From: Actinomycetota bacterium
GTDB lineage: Bacteria; Actinomycetota; Nitriliruptoria; Nitriliruptorales; Nitriliruptoraceae
Assembly: GCA_019347575.1 (NCBI GenBank)
Contig: JAHWKY010000031.1
Span: 1 to 59,707 of the forward strand
Length of the DNA stretch: 59,707 bases
Reading direction: 5' to 3'
Shown here: piece by piece, positions 49,543 to 57,700 of the stretch
Layout: every line of letters starts with the position of its first letter
Numbering within the stretch: the first letter of the stretch is position 1
The notes under the pieces: generated by a model
Told to the model about the DNA's origin: nothing
The model's database searches: none
Seen by the model: the letters and a program-made list of their open reading frames with translations, nothing else
Made by a program: the position numbers and the translations under genes

Positions 49543-50421
49543 GTGAGCACGGCACTCCAAGCGCTCGTCGCGCCTGACCACGACCGCCGCACCGCGCTGC
49601 GGCGGTTCCTGGAGGTGCGCGGGGTGGTCGGGCAGTTCCAGCGTCCCCACGTCGAGACGCAGCTGCTGGCCGACGACGGGGTCCGGCTCGCGGCCACCTA
49701 CCTCCCCGGGCCCGTGTGGGACGCACCGGCGGTGGTGCTGCTCCACGGCTTCGGGGCGCACCGCCGCAAGCCGTCGTACGCCTACCTCGCGGACGCGTTG
49801 AGCCTGGGTTGTCACGTGCTCACCCTGGACCTGCGCGGCCACGGACGCTCGGGCGGCGCCTGCACCCTGGGGGACCGCGAACGCCTCGACGCGGACGCCG
49901 CCGTGAGGTGGATGCGCGCGTACGGCCACCGCTGGGTCGCGCTCGTGGGGTTCTCGATGGGCGGCACGGCCGCGCTACACGCCCTGCACAAGGGCATCGA
50001 CGCCGACGCCGCCGTGGTCGTCTCGACGCCAGCTTGGCTGCGTTCCACACACCGAACCCCGGCCATGAGGTTCCTGGACGAGGTGTGGCGCAGCCCGCTG
50101 AAGCGGGCCGCCATGCGCGTATCGACCGGTATCCGGGTCGTCGCCCCGGAGCGGTGGCAGGCGCCGCCGCACCCGGCGGAGGCTGCCGCACGCATCGACC
50201 GCCCCCTGCTTGTCGTGCACGGCGAGGACGATCACTTCTTCGGGCCCGAGGACGGCGACGCGATCGCTACGGCGGCCGAGGCGACCCTTTGGCGCGAGCC
50301 TCCGGGCTTCGGCCACGCCGAGGACGGCCTGCGCCCCGCCTTCGTCGGTGCGCTCACCGAGTCGCTCGCCGCGGCGTACCGGCACGGCCACTTCCCCCCT
50401 CGTGACGAGGTGGCCAGGTGA
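49543..50421 (+). CDS. Alpha/beta hydrolase
   Basis: 292 residues of the alpha/beta hydrolase fold. The oxyanion-hole motif VLLHGFGAHRR, the nucleophile elbow VGFSMGG (serine), the acid VVHGEDDHFFG and the late histidine GFGHAEDG are all in order, so it is likely active as an esterase, lipase-like or acyl hydrolase. No signal peptide. The substrate is unknown. It overlaps the next gene, a sulfur-carrier-like protein, by 4 bp, which suggests cotranscription. Confidence 0.87.
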   Translation: MSTALQALVAPDHDRRTALRRFLEVRGVVGQFQRPHVETQLLADDGVRLAATYLPGPVWDAPAVVLLHGFGAHRRKPSYAYLADALSLGCHVLTLDLRGHGRSGGACTLGDRERLDADAAVRWMRAYGHRWVALVGFSMGGTAALHALHKGIDADAAVVVSTPAWLRSTHRTPAMRFLDEVWRSPLKRAAMRVSTGIRVVAPERWQAPPHPAEAAARIDRPLLVVHGEDDHFFGPEDGDAIATAAEATLWREPPGFGHAEDGLRPAFVGALTESLAAAYRHGHFPPRDEVAR

Positions 50422-50678
50422 GCGTCGAGGTGCGGCTGTTCGCGGCGTTGCGCGATGCGGCCGGCACCGCGCGGACCACCAGCGAGGCCGCCACCGTCGG
50501 GGCGCTGCTCGACGAGCTCGCGGCCCGCTACGGCGAGCCGTTCGCGTCGCGATCGCGTCGCGCGACGGTCGTGCTCGACGAGGACCCGGTCACCGACCCG
50601 GGCACGCCGCTGGCTGATGGCGCCTGCGTGGTGCTGCTGCCCCCGTTCAGCGGCGGCAGCTCTAGTATGCACTGTTGA
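50418..50678 (+). CDS. MoaD/ThiS-like sulfur carrier with C-terminal extension
   Basis: 86 residues with the ubiquitin-like MoaD/ThiS pattern: VEVRLFAALRDAAGT at the start and ACVVLLPPFSGG near the end. In this family the terminal Gly-Gly is adenylated and loaded with sulfur. Here Gly79-Gly80 is followed by SSSMHC, so the GG is not terminal. Some sulfur carriers, such as QbsE, have extra residues that a protease removes first; whether that holds here is unknown. The extra codons overlap the likely promoter of the next gene. Confidence 0.82.
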   Translation: MSVEVRLFAALRDAAGTARTTSEAATVGALLDELAARYGEPFASRSRRATVVLDEDPVTDPGTPLADGACVVLLPPFSGGSSSMHC

Positions 50679-50703
50679 CACTTGCCCGTTGCCTGTTAGC
50701 ACT
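50673..50703 (+). promoter_or_regulatory. Promoter with direct-repeat operator
   Basis: TGTTGACACT (50673-50682) and TGTTAGCACT (50694-50703) match at 8 of 10 bases and start 21 bp apart, two helical turns. The first contains TTGACA, a perfect -35 box; TAGCAC 16 bases further could be a weak -10. They lie about 50 bp upstream of the HTH-TusA gene, the likely binding protein. Confidence 0.5.
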
Positions 50704-50754
50704 ACTCTAGCGTCACTATCGCGTTCCTTACGGTGACAACCCAGGAGGGGTCCC

Positions 50755-51717
50755 GTGGCCACCGTGGCAGCCGTGCACGACCCCGGCGAGGCCGCCGGGG
50801 ACGCGGTCGAGCGCGCGCTGTCGGTACCCACGCGGGCGGGCATCTACCGCCGACTGCGCACCGAGGGCCAACCGGTGACCGCACGCGAGGCCGCCGAGAT
50901 GTTCGGGCTGCACCCCAACGTCGCGCGCAACCACCTCGACACGCTCGCCGAGGCCGGGCTCGTCGTCACCGGGCGACGCAAGCACCCCGGCGGCGGCCGG
51001 CCCGCCAAGGTCTACGTCGCGCGGGAGCAGGCCGGCAGCGACCGGTCCGCCACCGTCCCCACCGGCAGCCAACTCGCCGTGGCGATGCTCGTAGCCCTGG
51101 TGAGCCAGCTCCCCGACGCGGAGGCCCAGGCGGAGGTGCTCGCCGAGGACCACGGCCGCCGCCTCGTCGACGCGGCCGCCGGTCGCGCCGACCGGCGCGA
51201 TCTCAACGCCGCCGCGGTGGTGGCGGTCGAGGCGCTGCGGAACGCGTTCCCGGAGGTGCGACTCGCCGAGAGCGACCACGACGAGATCGCGGTCGAGGGC
51301 CTCGAGGTGGGGCTGCGCCTGGTCGGCGAGGCGGACGGCCACCTCGGCGACGCGTTCGCACGCGGGCTGCTGCGCGGGGCGCTCACCGCGGCCGGTGCCA
51401 CGACCGACGTCTACGCCCACCAGGGTCGGCTCACGGCGCGGCTCGCCGCGGCCGCTTCGGAGGCTCCGGTGGTCGCCGACAGCGTCGATGCGCGGGGCCA
51501 GACCTACCAGGCTGGTGTCGTCGCCACGATGCGGGCCATCATGAGCTTGCGGCCGGGCGAGTACCTCGAGGTCCTCACCGACACGCAGGGCGCCCCGGCG
51601 GCCTTCGCGCGCTGGGCCGACCGCGCCGGCCACCAGGTGATCGACGTCGCCCGTGTCCGTGACCTGAAGGGCACGCAGGCGGTGCGGTTGCTGCTCCGCA
51701 AGGCGGTCGCGGCGTGA
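50755..51717 (+). CDS. HTH regulator fused to a TusA-like domain
   Basis: 320 residues from a GTG with AGGAGGGG upstream. The N-terminus is a winged helix-turn-helix of ArsR/DeoR type (PVTAREAAEMFGLHPNVARNHLDTL, then GGGRPAKVY). A helical middle (~100-235) follows. The end (~240-320) resembles TusA: VDARGQTYQAGVVATM, LRPGEYLEVLTD and AGHQVIDVARV. The sulfur-accepting Cys of TusA is replaced by Y251, and the whole protein has no cysteine. So it may sense a sulfur carrier or a partner instead of carrying sulfur. It overlaps the next gene by 4 bp. Confidence 0.78.
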   Translation: MATVAAVHDPGEAAGDAVERALSVPTRAGIYRRLRTEGQPVTAREAAEMFGLHPNVARNHLDTLAEAGLVVTGRRKHPGGGRPAKVYVAREQAGSDRSATVPTGSQLAVAMLVALVSQLPDAEAQAEVLAEDHGRRLVDAAAGRADRRDLNAAAVVAVEALRNAFPEVRLAESDHDEIAVEGLEVGLRLVGEADGHLGDAFARGLLRGALTAAGATTDVYAHQGRLTARLAAAASEAPVVADSVDARGQTYQAGVVATMRAIMSLRPGEYLEVLTDTQGAPAAFARWADRAGHQVIDVARVRDLKGTQAVRLLLRKAVAA

Positions 51718-52037
51718 ACGTCGTCCTGCTCTCCGCGCGCGACCCCCTCCAGTCGGTGGACGGGACCGCCCCGCCCGCGGTGGCGTCCCACCTCGCCAGC
51801 GCGGGGCACGAGGTCGTGCTGGTCCTGCTCGAGGAGGCCGTGACCATCGCACGCGACGATCACCGCGGCGCGGATGGTCTGCGTGCCGCGATCGGCGCGG
51901 GGGTCCGGGTCCTGGCCGACGGCGAGGCCCTGGCTCGGCGCGCGGTGGACCGTCCCGGCGATGGCGTGAAGCCGACCGATCTCGGCGAGGTCGTCGATCT
52001 GCTCTTCGACTGGTCGGACCGGCAGGTGTGGCTGTGA
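51714..52037 (+). CDS. Small DsrE/TusB-like protein (107 aa)
   Basis: 107 residues beginning MNVVLLSARDPLQSVDG, with HLASAGHEVVLVLLEEAVTIAR and AAIGAGVRVLADGEALARRAV. This alternation of strand, gap and helix is that of the small DsrE/DsrF/DsrH (TusBCD) fold. It has no cysteine, so it cannot carry persulfide by itself. It overlaps the HTH-TusA gene by 4 bp and is followed by two more small proteins of like design. Confidence 0.65.
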   Translation: MNVVLLSARDPLQSVDGTAPPAVASHLASAGHEVVLVLLEEAVTIARDDHRGADGLRAAIGAGVRVLADGEALARRAVDRPGDGVKPTDLGEVVDLLFDWSDRQVWL

Positions 52038-52047
52038 GGCGTAGACG

Positions 52048-52404
52048 ATGACCAGGACCAGCGGCAGGACGTTGACGCTCGTGATCGGCACGGGCCCACA
52101 GGACGGTGCCACCATCGCGGCGCTGCGGCTGGCCGAGCACGCGGTCGCGCGCGGCCACCGGGTCGCTGTCTTCGCTCACGGCGACGGTGCTCGGGTCGGC
52201 GCCGAGGGTGCGTCGACCGCGCCTGCGGTCGAGGGCCTGCTCCGACAGGGAGTGCACGGCGGGCTCACGTCCTGGGTGGTCGACGGCGAGGCGTTCGGAC
52301 GCTGCGCCGCCGGGCGACCGGTCGCCGGGGTCGTCGAGGGCTCGGGCGGTGACCTGTGGAGGTTCATCCTCGACGGCGACGTGGCTCTGGGGGTGGCGCC
52401 GTGA
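52048..52404 (+). CDS. Small DsrE/TusD-like protein with one cysteine (118 aa)
   Basis: 118 residues. LTLVIGTGPQDGATIAALRLAEHAVARG matches the DsrE/TusD opening, and VAVFAHGDGARVG follows. A single cysteine, C86 (AFGRCAAGRPVAGVV), lies near where TusD/DsrE carry their reactive cysteine, so it is the only member of the trio that could form a persulfide. The next gene overlaps it by 4 bp. Confidence 0.68.
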   Translation: MTRTSGRTLTLVIGTGPQDGATIAALRLAEHAVARGHRVAVFAHGDGARVGAEGASTAPAVEGLLRQGVHGGLTSWVVDGEAFGRCAAGRPVAGVVEGSGGDLWRFILDGDVALGVAP

Positions 52405-52787
52405 AGCGCGTGCTGTCCGTCGTCCGCGGCGCCGACGCCGGCGCCGCCCGGGAGACCGATCCCACCCTGGACCTCAACGCGTACGCGCTGGCCGAGGAGC
52501 TCGAGCTCACGATCGTCCTGGCTGGTCGCGGCGTCGAGCTCGCGCTCGACGATCCGCGCGTGGCCCGGGTCACGGTCGCCGGCGTCGAGGTCCCCGCCGC
52601 GACACCCGGCTCGGACGTGCGCGCGCTGCTCGCCAGCGGCGTCCAGGTGTTCGCGCTGGCGGAGGACGTCGCCGTGCGCGGGCTGAGCACGAGTGATCTC
52701 GTGTCCGGTGTCGAGCTGATCCCCGGCGACCGGTTCGCCGACCTGCTCACCGGGCACGACGTGACCCTGACCTCCGCGACAACGTGA
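52401..52787 (+). CDS. Small DsrE/DsrF-like protein (128 aa)
   Basis: 128 residues from a GTG overlapping the preceding stop. ALAEELELTIVLAGRGVELALDD and ALLASGVQVFALAEDVAVRGL follow the DsrE-family pattern of sulfur relay subunits. No cysteine is present. With the two genes before it, it may form a hetero-complex like TusBCD or DsrEFH, in which only one subunit carries the active cysteine. The DsrE assignment rests on pattern and context. Confidence 0.65.
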   Translation: MKRVLSVVRGADAGAARETDPTLDLNAYALAEELELTIVLAGRGVELALDDPRVARVTVAGVEVPAATPGSDVRALLASGVQVFALAEDVAVRGLSTSDLVSGVELIPGDRFADLLTGHDVTLTSATT

Positions 52788-52794
52788 GACCGAC

Positions 52795-53646
52795 GTGACG
52801 TTGATCACCGCAGCCGACCGTGCCGCGCTCCGTGCGTCGGTCGATGCGACGCTGAACGGCGGGGCGCCGGACGAGGACGACCGCTTCCGTGCCGTCGAGG
52901 ACGACACCGAGGCCTCGTTCATCCGCGCACTCGCCGAGGAAGCGGCCGAGACGCTCGAAGACAAGCCGGCGGACCGGATCGTGGCCTGGGCCGCGCACGT
53001 CGTCCCACGGTTCGTCGCCACCTCGTCGTTCGGCGCCGAGAGCGCGGTGCTCCTGCACCTGCTCGCGCAGGTGGCACCCGAGGTCCCCGTGCTGTTCCTC
53101 GACACCGGCTTCCACTTCGACCAGACGCTCGCGTACCGGCGCCAACTGGCCCGCGAGCTCGGTCTGACCGTCCTCGATGTGCGCCCCGAGCTGAGCGTGC
53201 GACAGCAGGACCAGCGCTACGGCGAGCGGCTCTACGAGCGCGATCCCGATACCTGCTGCGGTCTGCGCAAGACCCTGCCCCTGCGCAAGATGCTCGCCAA
53301 CTTCGACGGCTGGGCGACGGGCGTGCGGAGAGCGCAGACCCCGGAACGAGCCGGCACCCCCGTCGTGGAGGCCCGCCGCCACGACGACCGCTGGTTGGTC
53401 AAGGTCGCCCCGCTGGCGACCTGGTCCGATGACGACATCAGCGCCTACGTGCGCGACCACGATCTGCCCGAGCATCCCCTGGTCGCCGACGGCTACCGCT
53501 CGATCGGGTGCGAGCCCTGCACCCGCCCGACGGCGCTCGGCGAGGATCCGCGCGGGGGACGGTGGGCAGCCCTGGGCAAGACCGAGTGCGGCATCCACCT
53601 CGCCGGTGACGACGCCGTGGTGCGACGCACCACCACCCCTGGTTGA
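52795..53646 (+). CDS. cysH: Adenylyl-sulfate (APS) reductase
   Basis: 283 residues. It reduces activated sulfate to sulfite with thioredoxin. VATSSFGAESAVLLHLL is the nucleotide-binding P-loop, and LFLDTGFHFDQTL is typical. Four cysteines, C154-C155 (TCCGLRK) and C239/C242 (GCEPCTRP), are the ligands of a [4Fe-4S] cluster, which marks the APS-reducing type and not PAPS-only enzymes. The catalytic cysteine is C265 in KTECGIHLAG. It lies 7 bp after the DsrE-like trio, linking that system to sulfate assimilation. Confidence 0.93.
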   Translation: MTLITAADRAALRASVDATLNGGAPDEDDRFRAVEDDTEASFIRALAEEAAETLEDKPADRIVAWAAHVVPRFVATSSFGAESAVLLHLLAQVAPEVPVLFLDTGFHFDQTLAYRRQLARELGLTVLDVRPELSVRQQDQRYGERLYERDPDTCCGLRKTLPLRKMLANFDGWATGVRRAQTPERAGTPVVEARRHDDRWLVKVAPLATWSDDDISAYVRDHDLPEHPLVADGYRSIGCEPCTRPTALGEDPRGGRWAALGKTECGIHLAGDDAVVRRTTTPG

Positions 53647-53661
53647 TCGGAGGAGGGACCC

Positions 53662-54132
53662 GTGGCCCGACAACTCGCCTACGACGACGACGGCAACCTG
53701 CTCATCGACGTCCGCGGCCCCCGCTTCGCGGCGGCGCTGACCATGACCGTCCTCGCGATCGCGTTGACGGTCCAGGGTCCGGTCGGCACCGCCCTCGTGG
53801 GCTGGCAGGTGCTCGCCTTCGCGGTCCCGACCCTGTTCGGCCTGCGCTACTCGCCGTACGGCAACCTCTTCCGCGCCGTGAAGCACCGGTTCGACCTCGG
53901 GCCTCCACCTGAGGTCGAGCCTGAGGCGCCGCCGCGCTTCGCTCAGCTGTGCGGGCTGGTCGTCGCGGGCGCGGGTCTGGTGGCCCTGCTGGCGGGGGCT
54001 GAGGTGCTCGGCTGGATCCTCGTCGGGATCGTGCTGGCGCTGTCCGCCCTGCTGGCGCTGACCGGCATCTGCGTCGGCTGCGAGCTGTACCTGCTCGGCA
54101 AGCGCCTGCGCACGCCCTCGACCGCGGGTTGA
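53662..54132 (+). CDS. DUF4395 membrane protein
   Basis: 156 residues with about four transmembrane helices and the DUF4395 family features: RFAAALTMTVLAIAL, PTLFGLRYSPYGNLFRAVKHRF and the C-terminal GICVGCELYLLGKRL with a Cys-x2-Cys pair at the membrane edge. In actinobacteria the family is often paired with a thioredoxin gene, as here (4-bp overlap). It may pass electrons or sulfur across the membrane; this is inferred. The ribosome site GGAGGAGGG is strong. Confidence 0.87.
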   Translation: MARQLAYDDDGNLLIDVRGPRFAAALTMTVLAIALTVQGPVGTALVGWQVLAFAVPTLFGLRYSPYGNLFRAVKHRFDLGPPPEVEPEAPPRFAQLCGLVVAGAGLVALLAGAEVLGWILVGIVLALSALLALTGICVGCELYLLGKRLRTPSTAG

Positions 54133-54578
54133 GCGTGCTGGTACGCCTGCTGATCGTGCTCGGGGTCGTCGTGGTCGCGGCCACGCTCGGCCTGTGGTGG
54201 CAGCGGCGTGACGGGCGCGTCCGTGCGGGTGACGGCCGTTTCGAACCGGCGCAGCTGCGAGCGGTCGGGCTCGAACCGGGCGCCGCGGACGCGTTCGCGG
54301 TGCTGCTCGGGTCGCCCACCTGTGCCCCTTGTGCGACGGTCCGGGGCGTGCTCGAGCGCGTCAGCCAGCGTCGCAGCGACCTGCGCTGGGTCTACGTGGA
54401 CGCCGCGGATCACCTCGACCTCGCTCGGACGCACCACGTGCTCCGCGTCCCGACCCTGTTCGTCCTCGACCGCCGCGGTCAGATCCTGGCTCGCACGAGC
54501 GGCGTACCCGCCGAACGTGACCTGCTGCGCGTCCTCGATCGTGAGGGTGACCTCGAGGGAGCCACCTCGGGGCGGTGA
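54129..54578 (+). CDS. Membrane-anchored thioredoxin-like protein
   Basis: 149 residues. An N-terminal helix (VRLLIVLGVVVVAATLGLWW) anchors a thioredoxin fold facing outward, with the redox motif in GSPTCAPCATV (CAPC) and the cis-proline in LRVPTLFVLD. It could reduce a partner such as the DUF4395 protein. The TTG start overlaps the upstream stop; a GTG six bases later is an alternative start. The next gene follows after a 140-bp gap. Confidence 0.87.
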   Translation: MSVLVRLLIVLGVVVVAATLGLWWQRRDGRVRAGDGRFEPAQLRAVGLEPGAADAFAVLLGSPTCAPCATVRGVLERVSQRRSDLRWVYVDAADHLDLARTHHVLRVPTLFVLDRRGQILARTSGVPAERDLLRVLDREGDLEGATSGR

Positions 54579-54653
54579 GCGTGCGCGCTTCCGCCCGCGA
54601 TCATGCCGCTTCTGCTTGAGTGAGGCGGGTTCCTGACCGATGACGTAGGTGGA

Positions 54654-54670
54654 GACCGGCATATCCGGTC
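54654..54670. terminator. Hairpin after the sulfur operon
   Basis: GACCGG-CATAT-CCGGTC forms a perfect 6-bp stem in the 140-bp gap between the sulfur operon and the long adhesin-like gene. It is a plausible terminator, without a T run. Confidence 0.4.
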
Positions 54671-54718
54671 CGGCTGGTGCTGCCCGTCAGCGCCGAGTGA
54701 TGAACGCAGGAGCGCAGC

Positions 54719-57700
54719 GTGGTGACCCCGGGCTGGTCGCCACGGACACGAGGGGTCACGGTGGGAGTACGCGAGGAGGGCACGTGGGGGCCCCCGGTCC
54801 GCGTCCTGGCGAGCGTGCTCGCCCTGCTCCTCGTCGTGCCCGCCATCGTGGTGCTCCCCGCCGCGGCGGCCGTGGACCCCGGCCTCTGCTACGCCGTGGC
54901 CGACGACATCGACCACCTCGTGTCGGTCCCTCGCTCCGGTGGAGGCACCTCCGACATCGGTCAGGTCGCCGCCGGGGCCACCGTCAAGACCGACATCGAG
55001 GCGATCGCCATCGCGCCTGCCCCGGCGGCTCCGCACGAGCTGCGGATCTACGGGGTGCACGCGGGGGGCGGCGAGCTCGGCCGCATCGATGACACGACGG
55101 CGGCGTGGACCAGCATCGGCTCGCTCGGATCGGGGTCCGGTCCCGACGGATCGCAGTCGTTCGCCGACACCGACGGCCTCACGTACGACGCCTTCCGCGA
55201 CCTGCTCTGGGGATCGGTCAGGCGGAACGGCGCGGCCGACCTGCTCATCGCGATCGACCGCGCGACCGGCACCCCTATCGCCGGACGGTTCGACGTCAAC
55301 GGCGACTCGACCCTCGAGGACTACGCCGTCGTCACCGGGACGCAGACCGACATCGACGACCTCGCCATGGACCCGACGACGGGCGTGCTGTACGGCATCG
55401 CCAGCGGCAGCGCCGCTTCGGACCAGCTCGTCACGATCGACGTGGCCACCGGGGTCGCGTCGGTGGTCGGGACGTTGACCGTCGGTGGAAGCAACCTGCT
55501 CGACGTCGAAGGTCTCGACTTCGCTGGCGACGGGACGCTCTACGCCAGCACGGGCGGCGATCCGGTCAACCCCCCGGACCTGCAGAGCGCCTTCTTCCAG
55601 GTGGACAAGGCGACGGGCGCAGCGACGCAGATCGACGCAGACGATGACACCGGGGACCTCAACTTCGAGGTCGGGGCCGACCACGAGGCGCTGGCCTGCA
55701 TGGCCGCACCCGCGAACACCGTCTCCGGGACGGTCTTCCTCGACGACGACGGCGACGGGGCGCTCGACGCCGGGGAAGGCGGCATCGCGGGCGTCACCGT
55801 GGAGCTGTGGCTCGATGACGGCGACGGGGCGTTCGACCCCGTGGGGGACCAGCTCGGACAGGTGACGACGACCGGCGGTGACGGGACCTACGCGTTCCTC
55901 GGTTCGGGTGACGTCGACGGGTTCATCGTCGTCGACGACAGCGACCCGGCCCTTCCCGCCGGCGCCGCCTTGACCGATCCCCCTCCGCCCGGTCCCGCGG
56001 TGCTCCCGTTCAGCGGCTTCGCCACCACCTCCACCGGCAACAACGTCGCTTTCGCCCTCCCCGCGGTCGGCGACCTCGTCTGGAACGACATCGACGCCGA
56101 CGGTGTCCAGGACGCGGGCGAGCCGGGCGTGGGCGGGGTCGTGGTGTCGCTGCTCGATCCCGCCCTGGTCAAGACCACCACGACCGCGGTGGACGGTTCC
56201 TATCGGTTCAGCGAGGTGGCCCCCGGCACCTACTCCGTCGCGTTCGACCTCGGTGGAGTCGTGGGCGTCGCCGGGTTCACGACCCAGGACGCCGGGGCGG
56301 ACGATGTCGACAGCGACCCCGATCCGGTCTCGGCCGAGACGACCACCTTCACGCTGTCGGACGGCGAGCAGGCGATGACCTGGGATGCCGGCGTCCTCGG
56401 CGACGCGGCCATCACCGGGACCGTGTGGCACGACGCCGACGAGGACGGGATCGAGGATCCCACGGAACGAGCGGTCGAGGACGTCGCGGTCGAGCTGCGT
56501 GCTTCCGACGGGTCCAGCGTCCTGTCGTCGACCATCACGGCGGCCGACGGCACCTACACGTTCGCCAACCTCCTGCCGGGCGACTACATCGTCGCGTTCG
56601 TCGTGCCAACCGGGTCGCTGACGACACAGACGATCGGGACGGTCGACGGCTCCGATCCCGATCCGGTCACCGGCCTGACCGACGTGATCGTCCTCGGGGC
56701 TGGCGAGACCAGCGGCGACATCGACGCCGGCGTCGTCGGCTCAGCCTCCATCGGTGACCTGGCCTGGAACGACATCGACGGCGATGGGATCCAGGACACG
56801 GGGGAGCCCGGAGTCGAGGGCGTGACCGTCCGCCTGCTGACCGCCGACGGCCTCACGGTGCTGGACACCACGACGACGGACGCGACCGGCACGTACGGGT
56901 TCAGCAGCCTGTTGTGGGGCGACTACGTCGTCGAGTTCGACCTCGCCGGCGTGTCGGGTGCCGCGGGCTTCACGACACGCACGACCGGAACCGCCGATGG
57001 CTCCGACCCCGACCCCACAGACGGGAGGGTCGGCGTCACGCTCGCCGCCGGCGAGGCGAACGCCGACGTCGACGCCGGTGTTCTCGGCGATGCGTCCGTG
57101 GGTGACCTCGTCTGGAACGACATCGACGCCGATGGCATCCAGGATGCGACCGAGCCCGGTGTCGGTGGCGTCACCGTTGAACTGCGGTCCGCGGATGGGA
57201 TCACCCTCCTGTCGTCGACCGCCACCGCCGCTGACGGCAGCTACGTCATCGACGACGTGCTTCCGGGCACCTACACGCTCGTCGTGCTCGCCCCGCCGGG
57301 GACGACCTTCACCACGCAGACGCTGTCCACGGCCGATGGCAGCGACGTCGACCCTACGACCGGTGCGGTCGCCGTGGCGCTGTCCGCAGCCGAGGTCGAG
57401 GACAGCATCGATGCCGGACTCCTCGGTGATGCGATCATCGGGGACCTCGTCTGGTTCGACGCCGATGGGGACGGGCTTCAGGACCCCGATGAACCCGGCG
57501 TCGCGGGCGCGGTCGTGCGTCTCTACGCCGCTGACGGCACGACCCTGCTGGCGGTGACCACGACCTCGTCGACCGGGGCGTACACGTTCGCGGGAGCGGT
57601 GCCCGACGACTACGTGCTCGAGTTCGACCTCGGCGGGGTCGCGGGTGCGGGCGGCTTCACCTCGCAGACGACGGGTACGACCGACGGTTCCGACCCCGAT

